Origin: Bacillota bacterium | Lineage (GTDB): Bacteria; Bacillota; Clostridia; Clostridiales; Clostridiaceae | Assembly: GCA_023424785.1 (NCBI GenBank) | Contig: JAFADP010000014.1 | Coordinates: 1-43,160 of the forward strand | Direction of reading: 5' to 3' | Length of the DNA stretch: 43,160 bases | Position numbers and translations under genes: made by a program | In this document: in pieces, positions 17,231-27,000 of the stretch | Position numbering within the stretch: position 1 is the stretch's first letter | Layout of the letters: each line of letters opens with the position of its first letter | Notes under the pieces: model-generated | Database searches by the model: none | The model's input: the letters and a program-made list of their open reading frames with translations, nothing else | Told to the model about the DNA's origin: nothing

Positions 17231-17272
17231 AGACAATGAGTTCTAAGCATTGTAACTTAGACTTCATTGTCT
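17231..17272 (-). promoter_or_regulatory. Leader stem-loop of the sdaAB-sdaAA operon (possible attenuator or 5' stabilising hairpin)
   Basis: The two 17-base arms (17272-17256 and 17247-17231 on the minus strand) pair except at two adjacent positions, with an 8-base loop. On the minus strand the stem is followed by TTATTTTTA and then by the sdaAB ribosome binding site. That is terminator-like. The stem also begins where transcription should start from the adjacent TATAAT. Confidence 0.65.
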
Positions 17273-17278
17273 ATATAT

Positions 17279-17284
17279 ATTATA
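17279..17284 (-). promoter_or_regulatory. -10 element of the sdaAB promoter
   Basis: TATAAT on the minus strand, 7 bases before the leader hairpin. No convincing -35 hexamer is seen upstream; the region is very AT-rich. Confidence 0.5.
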
Positions 17285-17346
17285 ACCTAAATTTGTAATT
17301 TTTATATAAAATTTTTTATATGAATAAGTTTTTTTGCACTCAATAA

Positions 17347-17355
17347 TGTTATAAT
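17347..17355 (+). promoter_or_regulatory. Extended -10 promoter of the MoxR/DUF5682/VWA/SWIM/DUF4132 operon
   Basis: TGTTATAAT (TG-n-TATAAT) lies about 38 bases before the first start codon. A TTGCAC at 17334-17339 is only 10 bases upstream of the -10, too near to be a -35. Confidence 0.55.
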
Positions 17356-17392
17356 ATATGTAATAATAGTAAAAAATTAAAAGGAGAGATTT

Positions 17393-18505
17393 ATGGAAGA
17401 GAGAATGATAAAAGCACCTGTAGAAGTGCTTTATAAAGAAGAGTTAGATGCATTAATAAAGAATGATGATGGTGTAAAACCAGTTAATTGGATGCTTTCA
17501 CCTAAAAGTGTAAGAACATTTATATTAGGAAGTTCAACTCCGTTAAAATACAACAATAAAGAAGTATATATTTCTAAAAAGTTTTTTGGAAACGATTCCT
17601 TAGTAGAAAGAAGTATTATAACTTTAGCAGGGAATAGAGGACTTATGTTAGTTGGAGAACCAGGAACTGCAAAGACTATGCTATCTGAATTACTATCAGC
17701 TGCAATATGTGGATGTAGTACAAATACAGTTCAAGGAACAGCAGGTACAACAGAAGATATGATTAAGTATTCATGGAATTATGCATTATTATTAGCAAAA
17801 GGTCCAAGTAAAGAGGCCTTAGTTAAGGCACCATTATTTTTTGGAATGGAAAGAGGAATAATAACAAGATTTGAAGAGATAACAAGATGTCCATCTGAAA
17901 TACAAGATAGTTTAATAAGTGTTTTAAGTGATAAGGTCTTAAATATACCAGAGCTTGGTGATGAAGGATTGTTATTTGCAACTCCTGGATTTAACGTAAT
18001 AGGAACAGCTAATACAAGAGATAAAGGCGTTAATGAAATGAGTAGTGCATTAAAAAGAAGGTTTAATTTTGAAACAATTTTTCCAATTAAAGATGTTGCT
18101 TTAGAATCAGAAATAATAATTAATGAGGTTAACAAGTTAAAAAATCAAAATAATATTGAAGTAGAAGTTGATACAAATATTGCAAAGTTATTAGCATCAA
18201 CATTTCATGAGCTAAGGGAAGGGATATCTTCTGAAGGAATGAGAATAGATAAGCCATCAGCTGTAATGAGTACGGCAGAAGCAGTTTCAGTTTACTATCA
18301 AACTATGATGACATCATATTATTATGGAGATTCAAATATTAGTTTAGATTCAATGGTTCAAAATATATTAGGGGCTGTAGCTAAAGAAAGTAGAGATGAC
18401 TTAGAGAAGCTTAGAAACTATTTTAATGTTGTTGTTAAATATAAGGCTGTAGAAGGAGATGAGTTATGGAAGAAGTATTACGAAGCAAGGAAATGGATAA
18501 GATAG
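17393..18505 (+). CDS. MoxR-type AAA+ ATPase (YehL-like)
   Basis: A 370-residue AAA+ ATPase of the MoxR/RavA helix-2-insert group. Walker A is GEPGTAKT at 88-95, the Walker B acidic pair is in ITRFEEITR at 157-165, sensor 1 is GTANTRD at 204-210, and ALKRRFNFE at 219-227 provides the arginine-finger region. MoxR ATPases usually act with VWA-domain partners in assembling or remodelling other proteins; a VWA gene is in this operon. AAGGAGAG precedes ATG 17393. It opens a six-gene plus-strand operon and its last 40 bases overlap the DUF5682 gene. By content and order it corresponds to yehL in the E. coli yeh set. Confidence 0.92.
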   Translation: MEERMIKAPVEVLYKEELDALIKNDDGVKPVNWMLSPKSVRTFILGSSTPLKYNNKEVYISKKFFGNDSLVERSIITLAGNRGLMLVGEPGTAKTMLSELLSAAICGCSTNTVQGTAGTTEDMIKYSWNYALLLAKGPSKEALVKAPLFFGMERGIITRFEEITRCPSEIQDSLISVLSDKVLNIPELGDEGLLFATPGFNVIGTANTRDKGVNEMSSALKRRFNFETIFPIKDVALESEIIINEVNKLKNQNNIEVEVDTNIAKLLASTFHELREGISSEGMRIDKPSAVMSTAEAVSVYYQTMMTSYYYGDSNISLDSMVQNILGAVAKESRDDLEKLRNYFNVVVKYKAVEGDELWKKYYEARKWIR

Positions 18506-20874
18506 ATGAATTATTTCATAAAAGCTTTAATTTAAGCTCTAATATTATATTTTTTCCAGTAAGACATCATAGCCCAGCATGTTCTTTTCATTTAATAAAA
18601 ACTATAGAAGAATATATGCCAGAAATAATATTAATAGAAGGTCCTGTAGATGGAAATAATGTTAAAGAATTTTTAGAAGATGAAAATAGTAAGCCACCAT
18701 TTGCAATATATTATTCTTATTCTGATAAAAAGGGGTTTATTAGTGAAGAAAAAGAAAAGTATAAATGTTATTATCCATTTTTAAACTATTCTCCAGAATT
18801 AATAGCCTTAAAGGAAGGAAAAAATAGAGGTATAAAAACAGAATTTATTGATTTGCCATATAGTGAAATTCTTATTAACTCTATTGAAGGTAAAGGATTA
18901 CTTAAGTCTGAGGATAAGCTAAATTATAATGATGATTATTTATTTTCTAAAAGTGAATTTTTTAAAAGACTTTGTGAAAAGGAGAACTGCAGAAATTTTA
19001 ATGAACTATGGGAAAAGCTTTTTGAGATAAATGGTATATATATATCAAAAGAAGAGTTTGTAAAATCAATGCTTTCATATTGTTATCTTACAAGACTTAA
19101 TACCTCAGAAGAAGAATTAATTGAGGAAGGATGCATTGAAAGAGAAAAATTTATGGCAACTAAAATTCAAGAAGCTTGCAAGATTTATAAAAAGATATTA
19201 GTAGTTACTGGTGGTTTTCATACATATGGAATACTTAATTTATTAGATAAAGATAATAAGTTAAAGCTTCATAAATTTAATAAAGATGATAGCAATGTGT
19301 ATGTAATGCCATATTCTATGGAGGCTACAGATCAATTAAATGGATATGCAAGTGGTATGCCATTCCCTAATTTTTATGAAAAAGTATGGAATGAAATTAG
19401 TGATAATAATAAAAAGGTGTATGAAAATTCTACATTGAGATTTATTGTAAGAACAGGTAAGGCAGTTAGAAAAAATGATGGATGTCTTTCTACTTTTGAT
19501 GAAATATGTGCTTTTAATATGTGCCAAGGGTTAGCAGAAATAAGAGATAAAAAGGAATGTGGTGCATATGAACTTATTGATGGAATAACATCTTCATTTA
19601 TAAAAGGAGATTTAAGTATATCAACAGAAGAACCTTTAAAGTTATTATATAAAGAAATGACAGGAAGTAAAATAGGAGTTTTATGTAGTAATGCAGATGT
19701 TCCACCTTTGGTACAAGACTTTAGAGCATTATCACAAAAATATAAATTGAAAATAAAAACTACATCTCAACAAGAAATTACTTTAGATATTTTTTCTTCA
19801 AATAGACATAGAGAAATAAGTGAGATTTTGCATAGAATGAGCTATTTAAATACTAACTTTTGCAAGATGGTTAAAGGGCCTAACATTTTATTAAGAAAAA
19901 ATATGAATTTAGTTAGAGAAACATGGGTTTATAAGTGGGATACAGGTGTGGACTCTTCTCTTATTGATAGTTCTGTTTATGGAGGAACTTTAAAGGAAGC
20001 AGCATTAAGTATATTAAAAAAAGACATTAAAAATAATAGTAAAAATTCTGGAGAGGTAGCAAGAAAACTAGTACAAGCATTTTGTATGGGATTAAGTGAA
20101 GCTTTTAACGATACATTAGAACTATTAAATAATGCTATTTCAGAAGATGGAAGTTTTTATTCATTAATTGATTGTATTAAACAACTTAATTATTTATATA
20201 ACATGAGAGAACTATATAATATGACAGATATAGGTGAAATAAAAAATATTATATTCTCTTGTTATAGCAAGGTATCTATATTAATACCAGAGTTATATTC
20301 TACTAGCAAAGATGATTCTATAAAAACAGTAAATGGATTAAAGGAAATATTTAATGTGGTACTAAATAGTGAGTTGAATTTAGATAAAGATATATTAAAA
20401 GAATCATTAAAATCATTACTTAGATTTAAAGAAGGAAATGCAGGAGTAGAGGGAGCTACAATTGGTATTTTATATGGATTAAATGAATTTGAAGTAGAAA
20501 ATATATCAAAAACTATAGAGGGTTATATTTTAGGAACTAAAGAGAAGGTACTAGAAGCACCTAATTTTCTAACTGGGTTATTTTCTACTGCTAAAGATGT
20601 ATTATTTATAGATTTATCCATATTAATTTCCATAGATAAAATAGTAAAGGCTATCTCTAATGAGGAATTTATAAAAGTAGTACCAGAATTAAGACTTGCT
20701 TTTAGTTACTTTACGCCAAGAGAAATAGATGAAATAGGACAAAAAGTAGCTGAGTTTTATGGAATAAGTAAAAGGAAGTTTAAGGAAGTTAATATAGTTT
20801 CACCAATGATTGTAGATCTAGGAACTAAGCTAGATAAATTTGTAGTAGATATTATTGATGAGGAGGTGCTTTAA
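18466..20874 (+). CDS. DUF5682 family protein with TraB/TIKI/EreA-like N-terminal domain (YehM-like)
   Basis: An 802-residue protein of the DUF5682 family, function unknown. Residues about 25-265 show motifs like those of the TraB/TIKI and EreA/ChaN-type hydrolases: FPVRHHSPACS at 30-40 (His34, His35), IEGP at 57-60, EREKFMATKI at 225-234 and VVTGGFHTYGIL at 246-257 (His252). The rest, about 270-802, is mainly helical without motifs I recognise. No signal peptide or membrane helix, so it should be cytosolic. The ATG has GGAG 7 bases upstream inside the MoxR gene. The stop codon touches the ATG of the VWA gene, so the three are tightly coupled. Enzymatic activity is inferred from motifs only. 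Confidence 0.85.
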   Translation: MEEVLRSKEMDKIDELFHKSFNLSSNIIFFPVRHHSPACSFHLIKTIEEYMPEIILIEGPVDGNNVKEFLEDENSKPPFAIYYSYSDKKGFISEEKEKYKCYYPFLNYSPELIALKEGKNRGIKTEFIDLPYSEILINSIEGKGLLKSEDKLNYNDDYLFSKSEFFKRLCEKENCRNFNELWEKLFEINGIYISKEEFVKSMLSYCYLTRLNTSEEELIEEGCIEREKFMATKIQEACKIYKKILVVTGGFHTYGILNLLDKDNKLKLHKFNKDDSNVYVMPYSMEATDQLNGYASGMPFPNFYEKVWNEISDNNKKVYENSTLRFIVRTGKAVRKNDGCLSTFDEICAFNMCQGLAEIRDKKECGAYELIDGITSSFIKGDLSISTEEPLKLLYKEMTGSKIGVLCSNADVPPLVQDFRALSQKYKLKIKTTSQQEITLDIFSSNRHREISEILHRMSYLNTNFCKMVKGPNILLRKNMNLVRETWVYKWDTGVDSSLIDSSVYGGTLKEAALSILKKDIKNNSKNSGEVARKLVQAFCMGLSEAFNDTLELLNNAISEDGSFYSLIDCIKQLNYLYNMRELYNMTDIGEIKNIIFSCYSKVSILIPELYSTSKDDSIKTVNGLKEIFNVVLNSELNLDKDILKESLKSLLRFKEGNAGVEGATIGILYGLNEFEVENISKTIEGYILGTKEKVLEAPNFLTGLFSTAKDVLFIDLSILISIDKIVKAISNEEFIKVVPELRLAFSYFTPREIDEIGQKVAEFYGISKRKFKEVNIVSPMIVDLGTKLDKFVVDIIDEEVL

Positions 20875-22014
20875 ATGAAAAATAACTCTTCTCAATTAAA
20901 TAAATGGAGACTTATTTTAGGAAAATACTCTGATAATTCAATAGGGTTTGGGGAAGACGAAGAATCCTTAAGTTATATGGATATGGATGATTTATTAGAT
21001 TTTTTATATGCAAGAGAATATAGTGAAGAAAATGGAGTAAGACGAGAGGTAAAATCAAAAGGTTCTCTAGATGCATCAAAATTAACAGTTCCTAGCTGGA
21101 TAACTAAAATTAGAGAAGTTTTTCCTAAAGAAACTATTGAAGTTTTAGAAAAGCATGCTTTAGAAAAATATAATTTAACAGAATTATTAACAGATAAAGA
21201 GGTTTTAGAAAAATTAGAACCTAATAAGGAACTACTAAAAAATATTATTCAAATGAAACACCTTATGAAAGGGGAAGTTATAGAAACAGCAAAGAAAATA
21301 GTACAAAAAGTTGCAGAAGATATAACTAAAGAAATTGAGAGTGATGTTAAAAAAGCAATAGTCGGAAGAGTTAATAAAAATAAATCAAGTCTTATAAAAT
21401 CATCAAAAAATATTGATTATAAGAAGACAATAAAAGCTAATTTAAAGAATTTTGATGTTAATGAAAATAAATTGGTTGTGGATAAAATTTACTTTAATGA
21501 TAGAATGAAGAAATATAATTCTTGGAATATAGTAATTGCAGTAGATGAAAGTGGTTCCATGTTAAGTTCAGTTATTTATAGTGCAATTATGGCAGGAATA
21601 TTTTCAAAACTTCCAATGTTAAAAACTAATTTGGTTATTTTTGATACAGAAGTAGTGGATTTAAGTGGATATGTTGATGATGTTGTTGAAACTCTTATGA
21701 GCGTTCAACTAGGTGGTGGAACAAATATAACTAAAGCACTTCAGTATTGTGAAACTTTAATTGAAAATCCTCATAGAACTATGGTTATTTTAGTTACAGA
21801 TTTATATGAAGGATATGGATATGGAAATATGTATGCAACAAGTAAGTCAATTATTGAAAGTGGAGCAAAATTAATAGTATTGACAGCATTGGATATGGAA
21901 TCTACTCCAGTATATGATAAAAATGCAGCTCAAAAAATGGCTTTATTAGGGGCAGAAGTAGGAGCTATGACACCAGGAGGGCTTGCACAATGGATAGCAA
22001 AGATAATTTCTTAA
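20875..22014 (+). CDS. VWA-domain protein (YehP-like), MoxR partner
   Basis: A 379-residue protein with a C-terminal von Willebrand factor A domain at about 216-375. The metal-ion-dependent adhesion site is complete: DESGS at 224-228, Thr283 in GGGTN and Asp309 in VTDLYEG. The first 200 residues are helical, charged and acidic near the start (GEDEE). VWA proteins next to MoxR ATPases are thought to act as substrate adaptors whose metal site binds a partner. It starts directly after the DUF5682 stop, with GAGGAGGTG for initiation, and overlaps the SWIM gene by 25 bases. No membrane segment, so this is a cytosolic form. Confidence 0.92.
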   Translation: MKNNSSQLNKWRLILGKYSDNSIGFGEDEESLSYMDMDDLLDFLYAREYSEENGVRREVKSKGSLDASKLTVPSWITKIREVFPKETIEVLEKHALEKYNLTELLTDKEVLEKLEPNKELLKNIIQMKHLMKGEVIETAKKIVQKVAEDITKEIESDVKKAIVGRVNKNKSSLIKSSKNIDYKKTIKANLKNFDVNENKLVVDKIYFNDRMKKYNSWNIVIAVDESGSMLSSVIYSAIMAGIFSKLPMLKTNLVIFDTEVVDLSGYVDDVVETLMSVQLGGGTNITKALQYCETLIENPHRTMVILVTDLYEGYGYGNMYATSKSIIESGAKLIVLTALDMESTPVYDKNAAQKMALLGAEVGAMTPGGLAQWIAKIIS

Positions 22015-23663
22015 GTAAACTAGGAACATTTATTAGAAATATAGATGATGAATACCTTATTGGAATAACTAATAAGGGGATCTTAAATAGAAGTAAGAAA
22101 GATTTAGAAAAAATCAAAAATATAGAATATGAGATAAATGAAGATAATATAAAATTTAAATTAGATGAAGTCGAATGTGTAATAAAAGAAGAGTTTAAAA
22201 ATACAAAGTGTAGTTGTCCTTCAAGAACAATATGTAAGCATATAATAATGAGTTACTTATATTTAAATATGCATAAGGATGAAATATTTAAAGAAGAAGA
22301 GTGTACTAAAGAAGAGTTAATAGAAGAAAAATTTTTACAGCTTAAAGATTATACGTTAGAAGAAATAAAAAAGAATATTGGAGATAAAAATTTTTTTAAT
22401 ATAATAAAGAGAATATCATTTGGATTTAACTATGAGATCATAGAAGGGTCAGTAATAAAAGTTAATTTTGGAGAAGAAGGTATTGTAGTAACACTTTTAA
22501 ATGAAATAGAAAATTCTGTTTGTAGCTGTAAAAGTAAAGAGTTATGCAAACATAAAGCTGAAGCATTAATTTTATATAAATTAGAAAAGGGATACTTAAC
22601 ATTAGAAGAATTATTATCTTATGAAAAAAAGATAAAGCATATAGATGAAGAAGAAATAAAGAAAGTCTCAAAGGAAATAAGATATTGTATTGAAGAAATA
22701 TTAATAAGTGGATTAGCAAGATGTACAGAAACTACAATAGATAGGTTAAATAATATGGCAATAATATGCCATAACTATGATTTACCTAATTTTGAAAAAG
22801 AGTTAAGGAATATATCAAAAGAAGTATCATTGTATTTTAATAAAAATGCATCATTTACAAGTGAAAGATTATTAAGAAAGCTTACAACTATTTATACAAA
22901 TACATTTATATTAGAAACTACAAATAATTTAAATGTATTAACAAAGCTAATAGGAGAGTTTAAAAGTTCATATTATGAAATACCAATTGTAAAACTTCAC
23001 GGAGTAGCTCAAGAAAATTGGACTAGTAAATCAGGTTATGAGGGAACAACATATTACTTTTATGAAAATGAAAAAAAGATTTGGTTTACTTATACTAATG
23101 CAATGCCAATATTTTATGAGAACAATACTAAATCAAATAATTATAAAAGACTTAATGCATCATCACCATGGCAACTAAATTGCAAACTTGAAGAATTAAG
23201 TAGTATAACATTTAAATTAATACATGGAAAAATAAATTCTAAAAATAGAATATCTTCTAGTAGTGAAAGTAAAGGCATTATTTTAGATAAAAGTAGTATT
23301 TTAGATTTAGATATACAAAAATATTATTTTGATAATTGGAAAAATATTATAAACAGTGATTTTATTAATAATGTTAATAGTGAAACTTCAAATATTATTT
23401 TTATAAAAGGTAATAAATTTAGTGAAAGTTGCTTTCATAGTATAACTCAAACATTAGATTTACAAATATATGATTATGAAAATAATATTATTAAAATAAA
23501 TATACAATTTTCTTTAATGACAAAAAAATTAATACGTACTTTAGAAAGATTAAGTAAAAAGGAGCCACCACTTTTTTTAGGAAGAATATACGTTGAGAAT
23601 AGTGAATTGAAGTTTTATCCATTAGCTTATTATAAAGATGGCATAGCTTGTAACTTAACATAA
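21990..23663 (+). CDS. Double SWIM zinc-finger protein (YehQ-like)
   Basis: A 557-residue protein with two CxCx(5)CxH SWIM zinc motifs: C74-C76-C82-H84 (CSCPSRTICKH) and C178-C180-C186-H188 (CSCKSKELCKH). SWIM domains bind DNA or proteins in other systems. Residues about 230-310 are helical and resemble the 102-aa protein encoded next; the C-terminal part (320-557) is beta-rich and unrecognised. ATG 21990 lies in the end of the VWA gene, 9 bases after AGGAGG, so translation is probably coupled. The product corresponds to YehQ in the E. coli set. Its partner or target is unknown. Confidence 0.86.
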   Translation: MDSKDNFLSKLGTFIRNIDDEYLIGITNKGILNRSKKDLEKIKNIEYEINEDNIKFKLDEVECVIKEEFKNTKCSCPSRTICKHIIMSYLYLNMHKDEIFKEEECTKEELIEEKFLQLKDYTLEEIKKNIGDKNFFNIIKRISFGFNYEIIEGSVIKVNFGEEGIVVTLLNEIENSVCSCKSKELCKHKAEALILYKLEKGYLTLEELLSYEKKIKHIDEEEIKKVSKEIRYCIEEILISGLARCTETTIDRLNNMAIICHNYDLPNFEKELRNISKEVSLYFNKNASFTSERLLRKLTTIYTNTFILETTNNLNVLTKLIGEFKSSYYEIPIVKLHGVAQENWTSKSGYEGTTYYFYENEKKIWFTYTNAMPIFYENNTKSNNYKRLNASSPWQLNCKLEELSSITFKLIHGKINSKNRISSSSESKGIILDKSSILDLDIQKYYFDNWKNIINSDFINNVNSETSNIIFIKGNKFSESCFHSITQTLDLQIYDYENNIIKINIQFSLMTKKLIRTLERLSKKEPPLFLGRIYVENSELKFYPLAYYKDGIACNLT

Positions 23664-23675
23664 GGAGGAATATTT

Positions 23676-23984
23676 TTGAATGAAATATTAGATTTAATAC
23701 AAGAAATAGAAAATATTATGAATGATTTACTTTTAAGTGGGTTTAATACTATTCATGATTATACATTAAATGAAATGAAAAAATTAGGACAATTATGTGA
23801 AAGTTATGGAATGATATATGCATCAAATATAATAAATAATTTAGTAAGTGATTTAAGTAAAAAAAGACATAACTTTGAGTTTAATTATAGTACTGTAATA
23901 GAAGATTATTTTAAATTGAATAAGTATTTAATATTATGCAGAAAAAGAATAGAGATAGAAGAACTAAACAAAAATTTTAGATAA
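23676..23984 (+). CDS. 102-aa helical protein related to the middle of the SWIM protein
   Basis: A small protein, predicted all-helical, with a TTG start 6 bases after TAAGGAGGAA; the nearby ATG at 23680 is in another frame. Residues about 14-65 (DLLLSGF, then TLNEMKKL, then CESYG) line up with residues 234-282 of the SWIM protein (EILISGL, TIDRLNNM, CHNYD) with the same spacing, so it looks like a free-standing copy of that helical segment without zinc fingers. Its place between the SWIM and DUF4132 genes in one operon implies a shared role, possibly as a subunit or competitor. Function unknown. Confidence 0.78.
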   Translation: MNEILDLIQEIENIMNDLLLSGFNTIHDYTLNEMKKLGQLCESYGMIYASNIINNLVSDLSKKRHNFEFNYSTVIEDYFKLNKYLILCRKRIEIEELNKNFR

Positions 23985-24022
23985 TAAAAAAGAGAGAGTA
24001 TAATATGGGGGATTGAGAGTAT

Positions 24023-27000
24023 ATGAATTTAAATGAACATTTAATTGATAGAATAAGAGACGCATTTGAAGAGTTAAATGTACTACCAAGTATTGTTGAT
24101 GAAGTAGAAGATTATTTAGAAGGTGAAATTGATGAAAATGAATTTTTAAACAGCCTTCCTGAAATTAATTTTTTTAAGATAAAGAAATTAATTAAATGTG
24201 AAAAAGCAGGTGAATCTCTAAGGATACATGAAAACTCAAATTATTTAAGAAAGTATTTTAATGCATTATATAAAATGGGAAAGGAAAGTATTCATGTTAT
24301 TTTAAGTCAATATCTTCATGTAAATAGAGATAAAAATATAAACAGATTATTAAAGTGTGGAATAGATAAAGATAAAATATTATCAATATACTTAGAAAGT
24401 GTTGCATATAATTTAAGTTATATTAGAAATAGTAATTTTAAAAAGTTATATTTATTGTGTGAAAATGAGAGAGACTTAATAATTAAGGCAATAGAGAATT
24501 TAAGTAATGATACTTATATAGAAGCAAATTCAATATGTATTATTAAATCAATATATTGTAATTCTAAAGTTCCTCATGATGAAAGATATTTAGAATACTT
24601 AAAATATGTAGAAGATGATTTTTTAAGTTCTATAGGGAACGTATACAATACTTTACCTAAAGATTTTATTGATAGAATAATAAACTTTGTAAAAGGAAAG
24701 GAAGAATTTGAAAGTAATGAATGTATAACTTTAATAAATATTCTTAAAGGATATAGATATGATGAATATTTATTTAAATTTTTAATAGGGTTAAGCAGTT
24801 TAAATATAGATAAGTCAATTATTTTAAAAAGACTTGTTAAACTATTTGGAAGAGTTGATGCTAAGAATACATTTGATGCTGCATATAATATGTTGCCAGT
24901 GAGCACATTTTATTGTGAAACAGTGAAAAACTTAGATAAGATATTAGAAATCTCACCAGAATATTATATAGCCTGGTATGCAGAAAGTTTTGGAGAAAAG
25001 AAATTTGCCTATGAAGTATTAAAGGAAAAGTTTGAACAAAATAAAGAAGCGTTTGAAAAGGCTATAAAACTATGTGAACCATCAACAGCTAATCTTTTAT
25101 CATCATTCTTTTTAAATGAAGGAGATAAGGAAAAGTATATAAAAAACATTGAAGAGAATTGTATAAAAATATTTAGTGAAATATTAACATGTCTAAACCT
25201 ACCACAAGATAAGCTAATACTTTGTCAGTCATTTTTAAGAGGAGAGAAAAGTTTTAATGAGTGCAAGGAACTTTTATCATCTATGAAATTATCTGTAAAT
25301 AGATATTGGGGATCTAGAAGAGAGTTAATAAAAGTTTTAAAGTTTTTAAGTAAATGTGGAGATGTTGAAATTTATGATAGATGTATATTATTACTTGCTA
25401 CTATAAATGAATATGATTGCTTATGGGAGTTATCATTAATAGATAATGTAAGTTATGATAAATATAATTGCGACAATGATAAAATAAAGTATATTTTCAA
25501 TTTATTAGATGAAAATAGCATTAATATTGAAACTCAAATTTTACTTGTTGATGGTATTATATCAAGTTATGATTATTGGGGAAATAAGAAGAAGGCAATG
25601 AATCTAATTATAAATAACATGATAGCAAGTAAGAAAGAAGAATTTGCTAAGGGTATTAAAGTAGCCTCAGTAGAAGGAAGATGTATATTTTTAAGTCGTA
25701 TATTTGCAATTGAAAGTGAAGAAAATGCTAAAATATTAATATCATATTTTGGTGATACTTCAAAATTAGTAAAAGAAAAGTTAATTGAATTATTTAATGA
25801 TAAATATAAATATTATTATTTAATAAAAGAAAAATTATCATCTAAAAAACAAGGGGAAAGAGAAATAGCTATAAAAATACTTTCAAATTGGTTAAAATTA
25901 GAGAATTTAAATAATGATGAAAAAGAAGAAATTATAAGTGAATTAAATAATACTTTAGAAAAGGAAAAGAGTCAGAAAATTAGAGAGATAATAATGAAGG
26001 AGTTAAATAAAGGAGAGGATGAAGGAGAGCTATCTAATGAAGATTTAATAAAGAATTTATTAAAAGGTAATAAGAAAAACTCTCTTAATTGGCTTGAATT
26101 AGAAACTTTAAGTAAGGTAAGGTTAAAGGGACAAGAAGAATATTGTAGCGAAGAATATTTAAAGGCAATTCTATTATGTTATTTATCTCAAAGTAGTATA
26201 GAAATTAGTAGCGATGGTAATAAGTTAGCATCACAATTAGAAAAGAATGATTTGGAAACTTTTGCAAATGAGGTTTTTAATAAGTGGCTTGAAAAAGGTG
26301 CGGAAGTAAAGAAAAAATGGGTATTAGCATTTTCATCTATATATGGTGGTGAAGAAATAGTTTCAAGGTTAAATACTAATATAAAAGAGTGGGCAAAGAA
26401 TTCAAGAGGTGCAATAGCAAGCGAGGCAGTTAGAGCATTAGCTTTAAATGGAAGTTCTACAGCACTATTAATAGTAGATGGAATATCAAGAAAGTTTAAA
26501 TTTAAACAAGTAAAAGCAGCTGCAGGATCTGCATTAACATTTGCAGCAGAACAAATGGGATTAAGCAGAGAGGAATTATCAGATAAAATAGTTCCAACTC
26601 TTGGATTCAATATAAATGGTGAAAGAATATTTGATTATGGTGGAAGAAGTTTTAAGGTAATACTTACTCCTAATTTGCAGCTTGAAGTGTATGATGAAAA
26701 TGAAAAGAAATTAAAAAATTTACCTGCTCCAGGTAAAAAAGATAATGAGGAAATAGCTAAGGCTTCTTACAAAGAGTATAAAGATTTTAAAAAGCAATTA
26801 AAAACTACTATGCAAGTACAAGCAACTAGGCTTGATTTAGCATTATCATCTGAAAGAAAGTGGAGTAAAGAAGCATGGGTAAATTTATTTGTAAATAATC
26901 CTTTAATGCATAATTTTGCAATAGGTCTTATATGGGGAGTTTATAAAGATAATAACCTTGAAGAAACATTTAGATATATGGAAGACGGAACATTTAACAC

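Noticed and set aside
17205..17267. Upstream extension of sdaAB to 17267
   Set aside because: The added codons lie in the leader hairpin and the ribosome binding site is downstream of them, directly before ATG 17204.
26188..26610. Open minus-strand frame of 140 codons
   Set aside because: Antisense to the DUF4132 gene, no ribosome binding site, Ser/Ala-rich shadow composition.
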